DNA of 64,000 nucleotides from Adineta vaga (taxonomy: Eukaryota; Rotifera): NCBI GenBank assembly GCA_021613535.1, contig CP075496.1, positions 3,348,001-3,412,000 on the forward strand. The letters run 5' to 3'. The notes under the pieces were generated by a model that searched no databases, was not told the origin of the DNA, and saw only the letters and a program-made list of their open reading frames with translations. A program made the position numbers and the translations under genes. This document shows positions 1 to 9,653 of the stretch, piece by piece. Position 1 is the stretch's first letter; every line of letters starts with the position of its first letter.

Positions 1-1
1 A

Positions 2-1207
2 CAATTAAAACATGAAACATTAGAAAAAGCAAGGAATTTATTAATCAAAATTGAAGAAGCTCTTGATCAACAAGAAAAACTTAATGAAAATAATTCACGA
101 ACGAAAACCGCTGAAGAAAAACAAGAATTACAAACCATTCTTGAATCTCTTTATCAATATACAAATGAATATTATACATTAATACCATTGAATGGTTATT
201 CCGATGAAAAATTACCAATCTTAACTAATAAAGATGAATTAAAAAGGCAGAACAAAATTCTCGATGATTTATCTGATCTTGAATTATCCTATAAAATCTT
301 ATTGGGTGCACAAGCGAATTTAAAATATAGTTCACCATTGGATTATCTCTATAAATCGATAAATTGTCAATTCGAAGCGATGAATCAAAATGATATGGAA
401 TCACAAATGATTTTACGATATATTTGGGCGAGTGCAGCACAAATTGACGTTGAACAAGTTTTTAAAATTGCACGACCTAAAGAAGATGAACGATTGAGAA
501 AACGTAATTTACATAATCATTATTTATTATGGCATGGAACAAATATTTGCAATTTAATCAGTATACTTTCGCGAGGTAATTTATCTTGATTTGCATTTGA
601 TATGATGAATACTGTGTGTTTATGTAGGTCTTCTTGTTGGACCATTAGTTGCATCAGCAACTGGAAGTTTATTTGGAACGGTATGACAACATCTTCTATA
701 GATTTCATTTCTTAAATATATATCTTTTAGGGAATTTATACTGCTGATGTATTTGCAAAAAGTCTTGGTTATTGTTCTGGCGTTAAAGATAATGATCAAG
801 AGCGTTGTTTTATGCTATTATGTGAAGTTGCTCTTGGTAATATGAAAGAAGTTGGTATACAAAAAATTCAAAATGATGATGATGAAGATGAAGAGGAAGA
901 GGAAGAGGAAGAAGAAGATAGTGATGATGCAACACTAGATTTAGAGAAATTCCAAAGTCGAAAAGGTGTCGGTCGAAATATGCCCAATCCAAAACATACA
1001 ATTGTTCGCGATGATGGTTTGTTTCTGATTCTTTTCTTGATGAATAATATTCTTTTTTTTCTAATCTTAGGTGTACAAATTCCACTTGGTCAATTAATTG
1101 AAAATAAACAATCGAAAGCAGGCTATTATGGTCTTAATTACAATGAATATATTGTTTATGATGAAGCTCAAGTTGCTCTTCGTTATCTTGTTCAATTTCG
1201 TCGTTAG
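2..1207 (+). CDS. Poly(ADP-ribose) polymerase, regulatory and catalytic domains (5' end outside window)
   Basis: This is the C-terminal part of a nuclear ADP-ribosyltransferase of the PARP1/2/3 type, which uses NAD+ to modify proteins at DNA breaks. Exons read as 2-575, 628-680, 731-1016 and 1071-1207, with introns of 52, 50 and 54 nt. The first exon carries a helical PARP regulatory domain (TLIPLNGYSDEKLP, then LDDLSDLELSYKIL). The catalytic domain shows the H-Y-E triad: His in LLWHGT, Tyr in GTGIYTADVFAKS, Glu in YNEYIVYDEAQV. CEVALGNM is the usual central strand. Oddly, an acidic run of about 20 residues sits between the CEVALGNM strand and SRKGVGR, where vertebrate PARP1 has a short basic loop. 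The stop lies 81 bp from the stop of the convergent DUF2439 gene. N-terminal DNA-binding domains, if any, are outside the window, so the subtype is open. Confidence 0.93.
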
Positions 1208-1288
1208 ATTCTCATCAAATTTTAATCAAGAACTATCTTTAATTGTCGTTTTAGTCATAATACAAATAAATTCTATAGAAACTTAAAT

Positions 1289-1826
1289 TTAATCTTTGAG
1301 ATCATCAAATAATGAATCAAAAGTACTATCATCAAAATCGAATTTAGGCATTATTTCACACGTTGTTGTTTTCGTATTGGTTTGTTGAAGTTGACCTGCA
1401 GATGTAATTAAACTTTGCCAATTATAAGTTTGTTTCGTAGAAGATAAATCAGGGAGATTATTTTCATTTTGATTAATTGAAAGTGGAGTTGTCTCTTCAT
1501 CATCAGATTGTTTTTCATCCCAAGTCGACCAAGAGATAGATGGTGATTGTTTTATAGGTGAAGATTTACTAAAAAATGAATGATTTCCTTTTCGAACTTG
1601 AAGACTCAATGAAAGACTTACATTTCTGGTGGAGGTCGAGAATTATTCAATAAACGAGATATGAGAGTATCATTTAATAATCCTGGTTGAGACTGTGGCG
1701 TTGGAATAGGTATTGATTGTGGTTGTAACTGCTCGCATGGTATAGGCTCACGTTTTTGAAATGTTGGTGGAATAAAATGTGAAGATTTTGATATTTTCAT
1801 AATAGGATTTGAATCATTTTCATTCG

Positions 1827-1859
<33 letters not shown>

Positions 1860-2512
1860 GAGTACATCGTTTCATTGCTGTTGTCATTCCTGCATAACCC
1901 CACTGATTTGGATTATGTCGTTCCATTGAAGGCATTGGTGGTGGCGGTGGTTCAGCTTTAGGTACTAAACGTGGTGGAACAAATGCCTTAATCAATTAAT
2001 CCAATAAAATACTTTTCATAGTAATTCTAATAAGCCTACTGCTGATTTTGGTTTATTTTTCATCGTTGGATCATTGACAGCAAACTTTGGTCGAGGACAA
2101 GGTTGATTATCATGATTACTTTCTTCAACACTAATTAAATATCGATCTGTTTCAAATTCTCTTCCAGGTTGAATCTTTCATAGATAACAGAATCATATTT
2201 TTATCTATTAAAATCATTCATTGAAAAAACAAACTTACATCATCAATACTTGAATAAAAAACGACATCAATTTCATGTTTACCAGCAGATATCAAACGAG
2301 CCTAAAACTTTCCGATTGATACTAAAAATCAATTGAGAATACACTTGTAATCATACTGAATTCAGTGTCGGACGTGGAACTAAATATCCATCTAACCATA
2401 TCTTCACTTTCTTTGTCTTTTGTTCTGTATAAAGAACCTAATTGATTCCATCAAAAACTATATCATTCAATTAAATATTCATCAAAATACTTACTGGTAT
2501 CTGATTAGTCAT
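1289..2512 (-). CDS. DUF2439 (ZGRF1/Mte1-like) protein
   Basis: Six exons (2512-2495, 2437-2357, 2301-2239, 2174-2040, 1986-1622, 1568-1289) join in frame to 313 codons. The first four exons form a DUF2439 domain: VLYTEQKTKKVKIWLDGYL, a central strand set, then FETDRYLISVEE. This domain begins animal ZGRF1 and fungal Mte1, proteins linked to recombination and replication-fork DNA; that role is family knowledge. The rest is disordered: a proline run, a ten-residue Asp run encoded by a TCA/ATC repeat, and a conserved-looking AFVPPRL motif after exon 4. No helicase domain follows, so it resembles the short fungal form more than full-length animal ZGRF1. A strong 3' splice acceptor lies 7 nt before the start, and the EEPD1 stop is 206 bp upstream on the same strand. 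Another ATG 7 nt upstream opens only a four-codon ORF. Confidence 0.8.
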
Positions 2513-2718
2513 TGTTCATCTGAAATCTAAAGTAGTACATGTGATAATTTTTCTTTTATAAAAAGATCATCATTATTATTATTATTGATATATTAAAACA
2601 AAAAAAAATATTCCTTTACAAAATAAACAATATCAAGCAAACCCAATAATAATAATAATAACAAAAAAAGGATTGTTGAAGAATTCTATTGCACATTCAC
2701 AAGAATATTCATCGTTGT

Positions 2719-4573
2719 TCATGAGAGATCAAATTCTGTCCAAATTGGACAATGATCACTAACTAAACCACCCCATTTCCATCCAGCAGGTATCCACATA
2801 CTTGTTAAATTATCTCGAATAACGCCTGATTTATCTGAAAAGAGAACCCTATCATTCAAAAAAATTTTCAATCTTATCATTCGAATTTACCTGTACTTAA
2901 CACTTTCGCTTCCGTAGAAAGCCAAATATTATCTACACAAGTTGAACCTTGTAATGTTTTCAAACTAATATTTGTATTCTGTTGAATAACATACGAATAA
3001 TTTCGTTCAACTAATGCATCGAATTCAACTGCAGTTGGTGCAATATTAAAATCACCAAAGATTACAATACGTTTTTGATCTACATGGAATAGAATGATGT
3101 AACGATCTACATATATATGAAATTTCATTGATCTTACCAACAGTATCATTCATTGCTTCAGCTAAGATTGATAAAGATAGCGCTTCATCTTTTGTTCGTT
3201 CATTTTCATTTTCATCTAATCGACGTGCTTTTAGATGAATATTAACAAAAACAAATTCATATTTATCATAAATACGAAAAATAACAATAAAAGGTAAACG
3301 TGTAAAATAATTCTTTATTGGTAATAGAGATGATTTCCTTAATTCAATACCAATTGATTCATCATAAATAAAACCAAGATATTCACTACCCTTTGAAAAA
3401 TACACTCATTTATAACTAGTTCTTATATTCGAAAAACGTACTTGAAACATTCGTCCAGATACATCACTTATTGTATATTTCCATCTTCCAATATGACGAT
3501 TCGGCCAATCTTTAATCAAAGGTATCGTCGGATTATTTAATTCTTCAATAATATATCCAAGTGCTTCTCGATTGCCTATTTCTTGTATACCAATGATGGA
3601 AAAACTAAATGAAATAAAGAAAACTCATTTTGAACAAATCTAGTTCTCGTTCTCACTTATGTTCAAGGATAATTCGACAAACCACTTCTTTCACACCTGG
3701 ATTTTGTACTTTTTCATTTGTTAATTGTTGTAAATTCCACGAAGCAAAACGAAAAATGGTTTGTTTACTTTCATAAACTGATGAAGGACGTTGTGGATTT
3801 AACGAAAGAAGAATCGTTTGTAATTCAGGTGGTAAAGTATCTAATAATAAAGATGCCATGGAAAGTGAATCCGATGTTGTATTATTATTTTTATTCAATG
3901 ATGGATAAAGATTATGAATGGATGGATCAAGTATTGATGATTCACTAACTGATGTTGGCAATCGTCGATAATCAACCGTTATATATGTACGAATACTTGC
4001 TAAAATAACGTAATCAAAACCTTTAATATTAAGTAAATCTTCAATAAAACGAAAAGGTCCTTTTCGTTCACGTCGTTGAAGTATTCGTTTGATTAGAATT
4101 GGTGTTAGACTAGGTATAGTTGATAATTGATTATATGTTGCTGTATTTAAATTAATAACATCTTGTTTCATATCATTTAATTCTTGAAATGATGAATCAA
4201 TGGAAATATCAGATCGAATACGTTCGAATAAATCATGAGTAATTCCATCTATATATAAAAGTTCATTTATACGTTTAAAACCATGATTTAATTCACGATA
4301 TTGAAGGATATCTTGAGCTATTTGACGAGTTATACCAGGTAATAATAATAATTCATCTTCAGATGCAAGATTAAGATTTATTGTATTGATAATATTGTTG
4401 TTGTTGTTGTTGTTGTTATTATTATTATTATTATTTCTATTGATTGGAAGAACTGATTGTGATTGTTCATATTTAGGTTTTGATAATAAATATCGATGAC
4501 GACGACGGTAATGATGACTGGATATCGAACTTGTATCGCCTGATGATGGAAAACAACTATTGATACCACCCAT
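2719..4573 (-). CDS. EEPD1: EEPD1-like endonuclease/exonuclease/phosphatase family protein
   Basis: Exons 4573-3657, 3604-3442, 3390-3138, 3079-2891 and 2834-2719 give 545 residues, close to the vertebrate EEPD1 length. Two helix-hairpin-helix motifs come first (INTINLNLASEDELLLLPGI and VINLNTATYNQLSTIPSL), then an EEP nuclease fold: SWNLQQ, GIQEIGNREALG, VNIHLKARRLDENENERTKD, VIFGDFNIAP and the C-terminal SDHCPIW, which carry the usual Asn, Glu, Asp and His positions. The N-terminus MGGINSC fits N-myristoylation at Gly2 with a nearby Cys, as in family members; that is inferred. Family knowledge: EEPD1 is a 5' nuclease acting at stalled replication forks. A run of about 14 Asn comes from an AAT/AAC repeat. 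The next gene downstream on this strand is the DUF2439 protein, with PARP beyond it. Confidence 0.92.
4394..4434. repeat. GTT/ATT trinucleotide repeat encoding poly-Asn
   Basis: On the plus strand about seven GTT units pass into about seven ATT units. Read on the minus strand inside the EEPD1 gene they encode uninterrupted Asn. The codon mix suggests an older repeat that has partly diverged. Confidence 0.85.
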
Positions 4574-5234
4574 GGATCAATATTGATTAAAAGAAATCCA
4601 AATGATTCGTTTTATTATTATGTATCTGAAGAAGAAAAACAAAGTCGTGAAGTTGTTCTTAGTTTGTCTGATGAAAAAAATCTATCAATACATGGATGAT
4701 TCATCATCAAGATAGATGTTAAATGTAGACGTGCGATGAATACAACTGACGCCTATTATTTATTTGTTGTTTCTGCTATTTCATCAGTCGGAAGATGAAT
4801 GTCTGTGGATGTCGAAGGATGATAATAAATACGATCGAGAGGAGAAAAGTTTGAGAGATTATGTTTATCAAAAGACGATGTATAGACATTTTTTCGTCAC
4901 ATAGAATAATAAAAACTGTCATAAATATCGTACCATGTACCATAATCTATATGTAAGTAGCATAATGGTCGTATGCATTTATTTTCTTTTTGAAAGATCA
5001 CCGAGTGACATATGTGTACTAACATTATTTCTAAGCGTAAGAATAAGGAGAAAGAAAAATGCGTAAATATATGCATAAGTAGAAATCACTTTGATTAACA
5101 TGAAAGAAAAAAAAACGAGAGAAAGAAAGGCTTGATTTGAAATAACAAAAATAAAAAAAAATTTTTTAATAGAAAAGCGCCATCAAATGACATTACTACC
5201 AATAGTTCTTTTGAAGAGAATACCAAAACATTCT
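4574..5234. other. Intergenic, no gene seen
   Basis: This lies between the EEPD1 start and the stop of the small membrane-protein gene, both minus strand, so it should hold the EEPD1 promoter and the 3' UTR of the next gene. It is AT-rich with poly-A runs near 5110-5170. I see no coding continuity or RNA gene. Confidence 0.6.
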
Positions 5235-5465
5235 CTATACCATAGAAGCATAGTTGTTTAGTCTTCGCTTCGTATCACAGTATTCATAACACTGGTACTT
5301 CATATAAAACGCTAAGATTGCAATTCCAATTAAAATAACAATAAAAGTGTAACTTGTATATGATATACAACTATACCAAAGTGTACAAAATTCATTAAAT
5401 TGATCTGTTGACATCTCTTCATCATAATCATCTGGCACTTTATAATTCGCGTCAACATATTCCAT
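5235..5465 (-). CDS. Small single-pass membrane protein, 76 aa, unrecognised
   Basis: The chosen start gives MEYVDANYKVPDDYDEE, an acidic N-terminal segment. A hydrophobic stretch of about 22 residues follows (YTFIVILIGIAILAFYMKY), then a Cys- and Tyr-rich basic tail (YQCYEYCDTKRRLNNYASMV). A 3' splice acceptor (tttatgtttag) ends six bases upstream of the ATG and pairs with a gttagt donor 60 nt away, so a 5' UTR intron (about 5471-5530) or a trans-splice site is likely. Reading upstream through the acceptor would add hydrophobic residues, but the splice signal argues against that. I do not recognise the family. The acidic outside, single helix and positive tail suggest a type III-like membrane protein. 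Confidence 0.6.
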   Translation of the reverse strand: MEYVDANYKVPDDYDEEMSTDQFNEFCTLWYSCISYTSYTFIVILIGIAILAFYMKYQCYEYCDTKRRLNNYASMV

Positions 5466-5530
5466 TTTATCTAAACATAAAAGAAAAATAAACAACTGAA
5501 AAATTCATCACAAAATCAAACGAAACTAAC

Positions 5531-6624
5531 TTAATAAAAGAAATAAAAAAGCAACGTATATGTTAACCATCCAATCTGCTTTTCTTCCAATAAGATCTAA
5601 TCGACATTAAAGAACAAAAAAATTCTTTTCCCCAGTTGTTTAAATAGACAGTACTTCGAATAAATATTTTAAACATTTCAATACTTAGTAAGGAAAGAAA
5701 AAGAAAACGCCAATAAACTTTACCTTCAACTTTTCAAGTACACCTACCGCCATTGATGCTTAGCAGCTCCGTTCTCTTAGTATAGAATTGAAATACAAAA
5801 TGACATGGATGATGATCGCATTTTAATCTTTGAAGCATTTATTTTTTTTTGGAAAAATCCAATGTAGTCCGAACGATTTGCTTTTAATGATGAACGAATG
5901 ATTATTTTTTCCATTTATCATTATCATACATACGAAATATAAATTCGTTCATTGAAAACGATTAATATCTCATTCTACAATAGTAAGATTTGAATGTTAT
6001 CTCATCGATAATATGGTGAATAGATTCATTTCTCATATCTCATATTATATTTTGAGGAGAGTAGCGCAAATCAATTGAACAAACGAAACGAACGAATCTC
6101 GTTTTTTCCTACAATGAATATTTTCTAACACAAATGGACATTTCGTTCAATAGATAGCACTAGAAAACACAATTCTACTGACATCTATCTAAATAAACAT
6201 AGTAGGACATCGATATAGACGAATCATTGTAATAAATAATACGAAAGAAAGAACGAATATTAATAATAATAAACCCTTGTTTTCATTTCATTGTTCGTTC
6301 ATATTGAATAGTGAAACAAGATATTTTGTAGAAAATCTATTAAAGCAATGAAACGGTAAATATTTATTTTACTTTCCAGAAAGATCTGATTTCAAAAGAA
6401 TCATCACATACTCAAGCCTATGATTCAATCACATCGCATCACATCTATTTTTATCACACCAATAAAACAAGGACTCTCCTTTTTTTCTTTTCATTCTGTC
6501 AAGATAACAAAATCTTATTTTATATATATATATACATACAACACACACTTTTTTACATTCTAGTTATTTGTCACTATTTATCATTTTATTCACCGAGATT
6601 TATTCAGTGTATACAACGTGTAAA
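5531..6624. other. Divergent intergenic region
   Basis: This separates the small membrane-protein gene (minus) from the 129-aa gene (plus) and probably holds both promoters. It is AT-rich, with an alternating TA run at about 6520-6535 some 90 bp before the plus-strand start. No other feature is supported. Confidence 0.5.
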
Positions 6625-7014
6625 ATGTCATCAAAACAAGTCGAAGCTGCTTCATCAACTTATTTACGATTAAAAAGTCAACGTGGCCACTGGCATGGTC
6701 AAGAACATAATCCTGCTATTGATAATTTCGAAGGCGAACGTCATTTAGCAATGATTGATTTACAAAAAACTTTAGGACAATCAGGTACATCTGCTGATGA
6801 AATTCAACGTTTAATGGGTCCACCAACAAAAACTCTCAATGAACCTGATCAAGTTCTTTTACATGAATTAAAACGTAATAATGAAAATTATCGATATCCT
6901 CAAGATACGAAAATCTGGATTTATGAATGGCGTGGTAATCATGATTATGTATATTTTCTTATATCAAAAGATAATAAAGTTATTCAATCCGATTGGTATC
7001 AAGCACTTGAATAG
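6625..7014 (+). CDS. Unrecognised single-exon protein, 129 aa
   Basis: The start at MSSKQVEAASSTYLRLKSQ is preferred over an upstream in-frame ATG at 6568, because the upstream 19 residues look like translated leader. The protein is soluble and charged. A histidine-rich patch (RGHWHGQEHNPAIDNFEGERH) is followed by a helix, an LMGPPTKTL turn and a strand-rich end (KIWIYEWRGNHDYVYFLI). The order 'helix - L(M/G)G(P)P - strand with WIYEWRG - strand' recalls conserved small proteins of fungi and plants, and loosely the BamE/SmpA fold, but I cannot name it with confidence. There are no signal peptide or membrane segments. The stop is 51 bp from the stop of the next, convergent gene. Confidence 0.72.
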   Translation: MSSKQVEAASSTYLRLKSQRGHWHGQEHNPAIDNFEGERHLAMIDLQKTLGQSGTSADEIQRLMGPPTKTLNEPDQVLLHELKRNNENYRYPQDTKIWIYEWRGNHDYVYFLISKDNKVIQSDWYQALE

Positions 7015-7064
7015 AGAAAAATGACCTTTTTCGACGTATATCTATACATATATATTTTTTTTAT

Positions 7065-9001
7065 CTATGAACTTTGATTTTTTATCATACGAATAAAAGA
7101 ATAAACGACAGCGAGAAAAATAAAAAGAAAAAGTAACACAAAGAATACATAGAAATTTCTTAAATTTGTTTTCGATTTTGATGATTCAGTTAGTTCTTGT
7201 TGTTGAAAACTTAATCGGCGGCCATTATTAAATGATGGTCGACGAGTTGAATGAGTAACATCAAGATTGGGCACACATTTTTGCACATTTAATACATTCC
7301 GCCTACAAAGAAAAAGAAATACAACAATAGTATAATCGTATAATAAAGAATAAATTCAAACTTTTTTCGTTTTGATATGTGACGACGAGATTCGTGTGAT
7401 AATAATCTCTCCATTTAGTCATCGATTTATCTTACTCGATTTTAATTAGATATCTATTTCTGACTTGTCATCAATAAGATAATAAGATTTCTTGTCTATT
7501 TGTCATTCAAACACATGAAGAGATGGAAAATATGTAAACATATATATATATATACAAAACAAAGAGAAAAAGTAAAGAATATAAAAGAAAATTGAACTAA
7601 ATGATGATCAAGATTGTTAATACTTGACATAGACAATCATAGATGCTTACAAGTTGTACACTATTCGTCGGAAGTTTTCTATTATTGATATGTAACTTAT
7701 ACTTCTATTCTATTGACTGTAGAAAGAATACGCGTAGTGTTTATCGAACTAACGGATGTTGATACGTTTCTTTTCTTTATACATATACATATATATATTC
7801 GTCCAGATAACCAACGAGATAGAGAAAGATCCGGTACATGAAATATTTAGCATATACTGTGCTATAATTATCATCACACGGTCTACTTGTTGTTAGTAGG
7901 AGTGATGGTGGAATATGTCTTTAGGGGAAAGACACGTTGTCAGAATTGGTTGATGAGGTTGATAAGAGTGACAAATAAAGAGAAAAGAAAGAATAATATC
8001 TAGATAAAATACCTACTTATTCAATGTTGTCGTTGTTGATATCGAGGAATCCATTAGAGTAAGAAATCTTGATTTAATCGAAGTAATATTCGTTAGATAT
8101 GTTCTAGAAAAGAGAAAAGAAAACTATTCATTCGTTTTATATTCGTAATGATAGATCGATAGAAGAAATCTGTTACATATTGATCTAAGTTGGCTTGTTT
8201 TTCTTTTCTTTTCTGTATATCTATGAAATAGATTTCTTTTGTCGAAGTTTAATAAACGAAATCAAAACAAGATTCGATATAAGAATGGTGCATGTACACA
8301 TATGCTGATCAAAAGACAGACGTAATTCAAGATGAAACACAATGTAAGAGAAAAAACGTGAGGATATGACGACAATCAAAGTATATTCTATGTAGACATG
8401 TGCATACTTCTATACATATAGGGAGAGAGAGAGAGAGAGAAAGGATCAGAGAGTAAATGATATTTGGAAAAGGTAAATAAGAAAGAGATAATTTAAATGT
8501 GAAAAATATCGAATTCCATGTTATTTGAATTTATTCGTTGAATGTGGATGTGAGAATGGTGAGATGATTTTATGATAGCAAAAGAGAACGATCAATAGTG
8601 TTTTTATCACTCAATATGCATTTTTTCATAAGACCTTGCCGAAAGAAAAAGAAAGAGAAAAAAAAGAAACCATAAAAAATGATAGAAACATTCTAATATA
8701 CGAAAAATTTTGTTTCTTTCTAACACAATTGATAACTTTTTTTTGTGTAAAGTATTTCTCGAGAGAGTAGTAAACAATGTCAAAATGAGATTTTTTACAC
8801 ACTTTACCTTTGTATTGATACATCTTCATCTTCATCGTATTGAAATGAATTTTGACGGGATGAATTGTTTGATGTTGACATGGTATTTCGATGTCGTGAC
8901 ACTGACGCGGTTTCATTCGGATGTAGGATCGATTCATTTAGTTCACTTCCCGTTGAAGTTAATGGTCGACGTCCACATCGCATCATTTGAAATGATCTCA
9001 T
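7065..9001 (-). CDS. C-terminally membrane-anchored protein with alternative first exons, unrecognised
   Basis: The last exon (7302-7065) encodes QKCVPNLDVTHSTRRPSF, an Arg/Ser-rich stretch, then a C-terminal hydrophobic helix (NFYVFFVLLFLFIFLAVVYSF) and a short tail, a tail-anchored layout. Two upstream solutions join it in the same phase. (a) A short form has a first exon 7414-7362 (MERLLSHESRRHISKRKK), total 96 aa. (b) A longer form uses exons 9001-8808 and 8103-8017, total 172 aa, with N-terminus MRSFQMMRCGRR and an acidic YDEDEDVS stretch. Exon 8103-8017 has a polypyrimidine tract before its acceptor and ends in a clean gtaggt donor. Introns of about 700 nt are long for this genome, leaving room for alternative promoters. 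A further open exon could extend form (b) upstream (9434-9299 and 9030-9002 in phase). Function unknown. Confidence 0.5.
8420..8442. repeat. (GA)n microsatellite
   Basis: A short GA dinucleotide run lies in the long intron of the tail-anchored protein gene. Confidence 0.8.
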
Positions 9002-9030
9002 AATTTCAAGATTAGTGAAGAAATAAGATT

Positions 9031-9653
9031 CTAATCAATATTATCTGCACTTAAATGGTATTCACATCTGTTGTTTACAAACGGGATTTCTAAAATATCA
9101 TTCTACAAGATAGAGCACAAAGAATATAAACCAAGTCTTCTATTGACTGATCGTAAAAATGATTGTTTTTCTCGTATTGACAAGTCTTTTTATCGATGCA
9201 TAAGAAAGACTAATCAATAACTAACATTCACGAGAAGAATGACAAAATGTTTTCTAATAATAAAAAATACAGAACTAAATGAACTACAAAGATCTTACCT
9301 AAACTACTGACTGAATGAATAATCAAAGTGTATCGTTTATTCCATGATGAATTCACATTTTCGATTAATTCTATTATTAAACACATAAACATCAAGGTTT
9401 TCCAATACTCCAAGCAACTATGAATCTCATCCAATCCGATGGTAATATGAAGTACAAAAGATATTCACAACAACAAATATATGTTTTATTAATGGCAAAA
9501 TAGAATGTATATATGTATGTATATATGAACAAAAGAATTGTTTGTTTTTAATGATATCATCATTTGATAAATAGAAAGAGAAAAGAAAATACGAAACAAC
9601 ATTTATAAATGAACTGTTTAAAACAAAAGTAGTACTGTTAGTCTTTATCTTAA
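9031..9653. other. Intergenic or 5' exon region
   Basis: This lies between the tail-anchored protein gene and the end of the large secreted-protein gene. It may hold an upstream coding exon of the former at 9434-9299: an open frame from MDEIHSCLEYWK ending at a gtaag donor, in phase with an acceptor at 9031. No other feature is supported. Confidence 0.35.

Noticed and set aside
810-1085. Minus-strand open frame opposite the PARP exon
   Set aside because: Shadow of the acidic GAT/GAA repeat; the plus strand encodes a clear PARP domain.
6520-6540. TA dinucleotide runs (also near 7540, 19300, 38625, 48950, 52920) as promoter TATA boxes
   Set aside because: They occur in introns and intergenic DNA alike, so they are better read as simple repeats.
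8804-9003. Plus-strand open frame opposite exon 9001-8808
   Set aside because: Minus strand has splice-consistent exons in matching phase; the plus frame has none.
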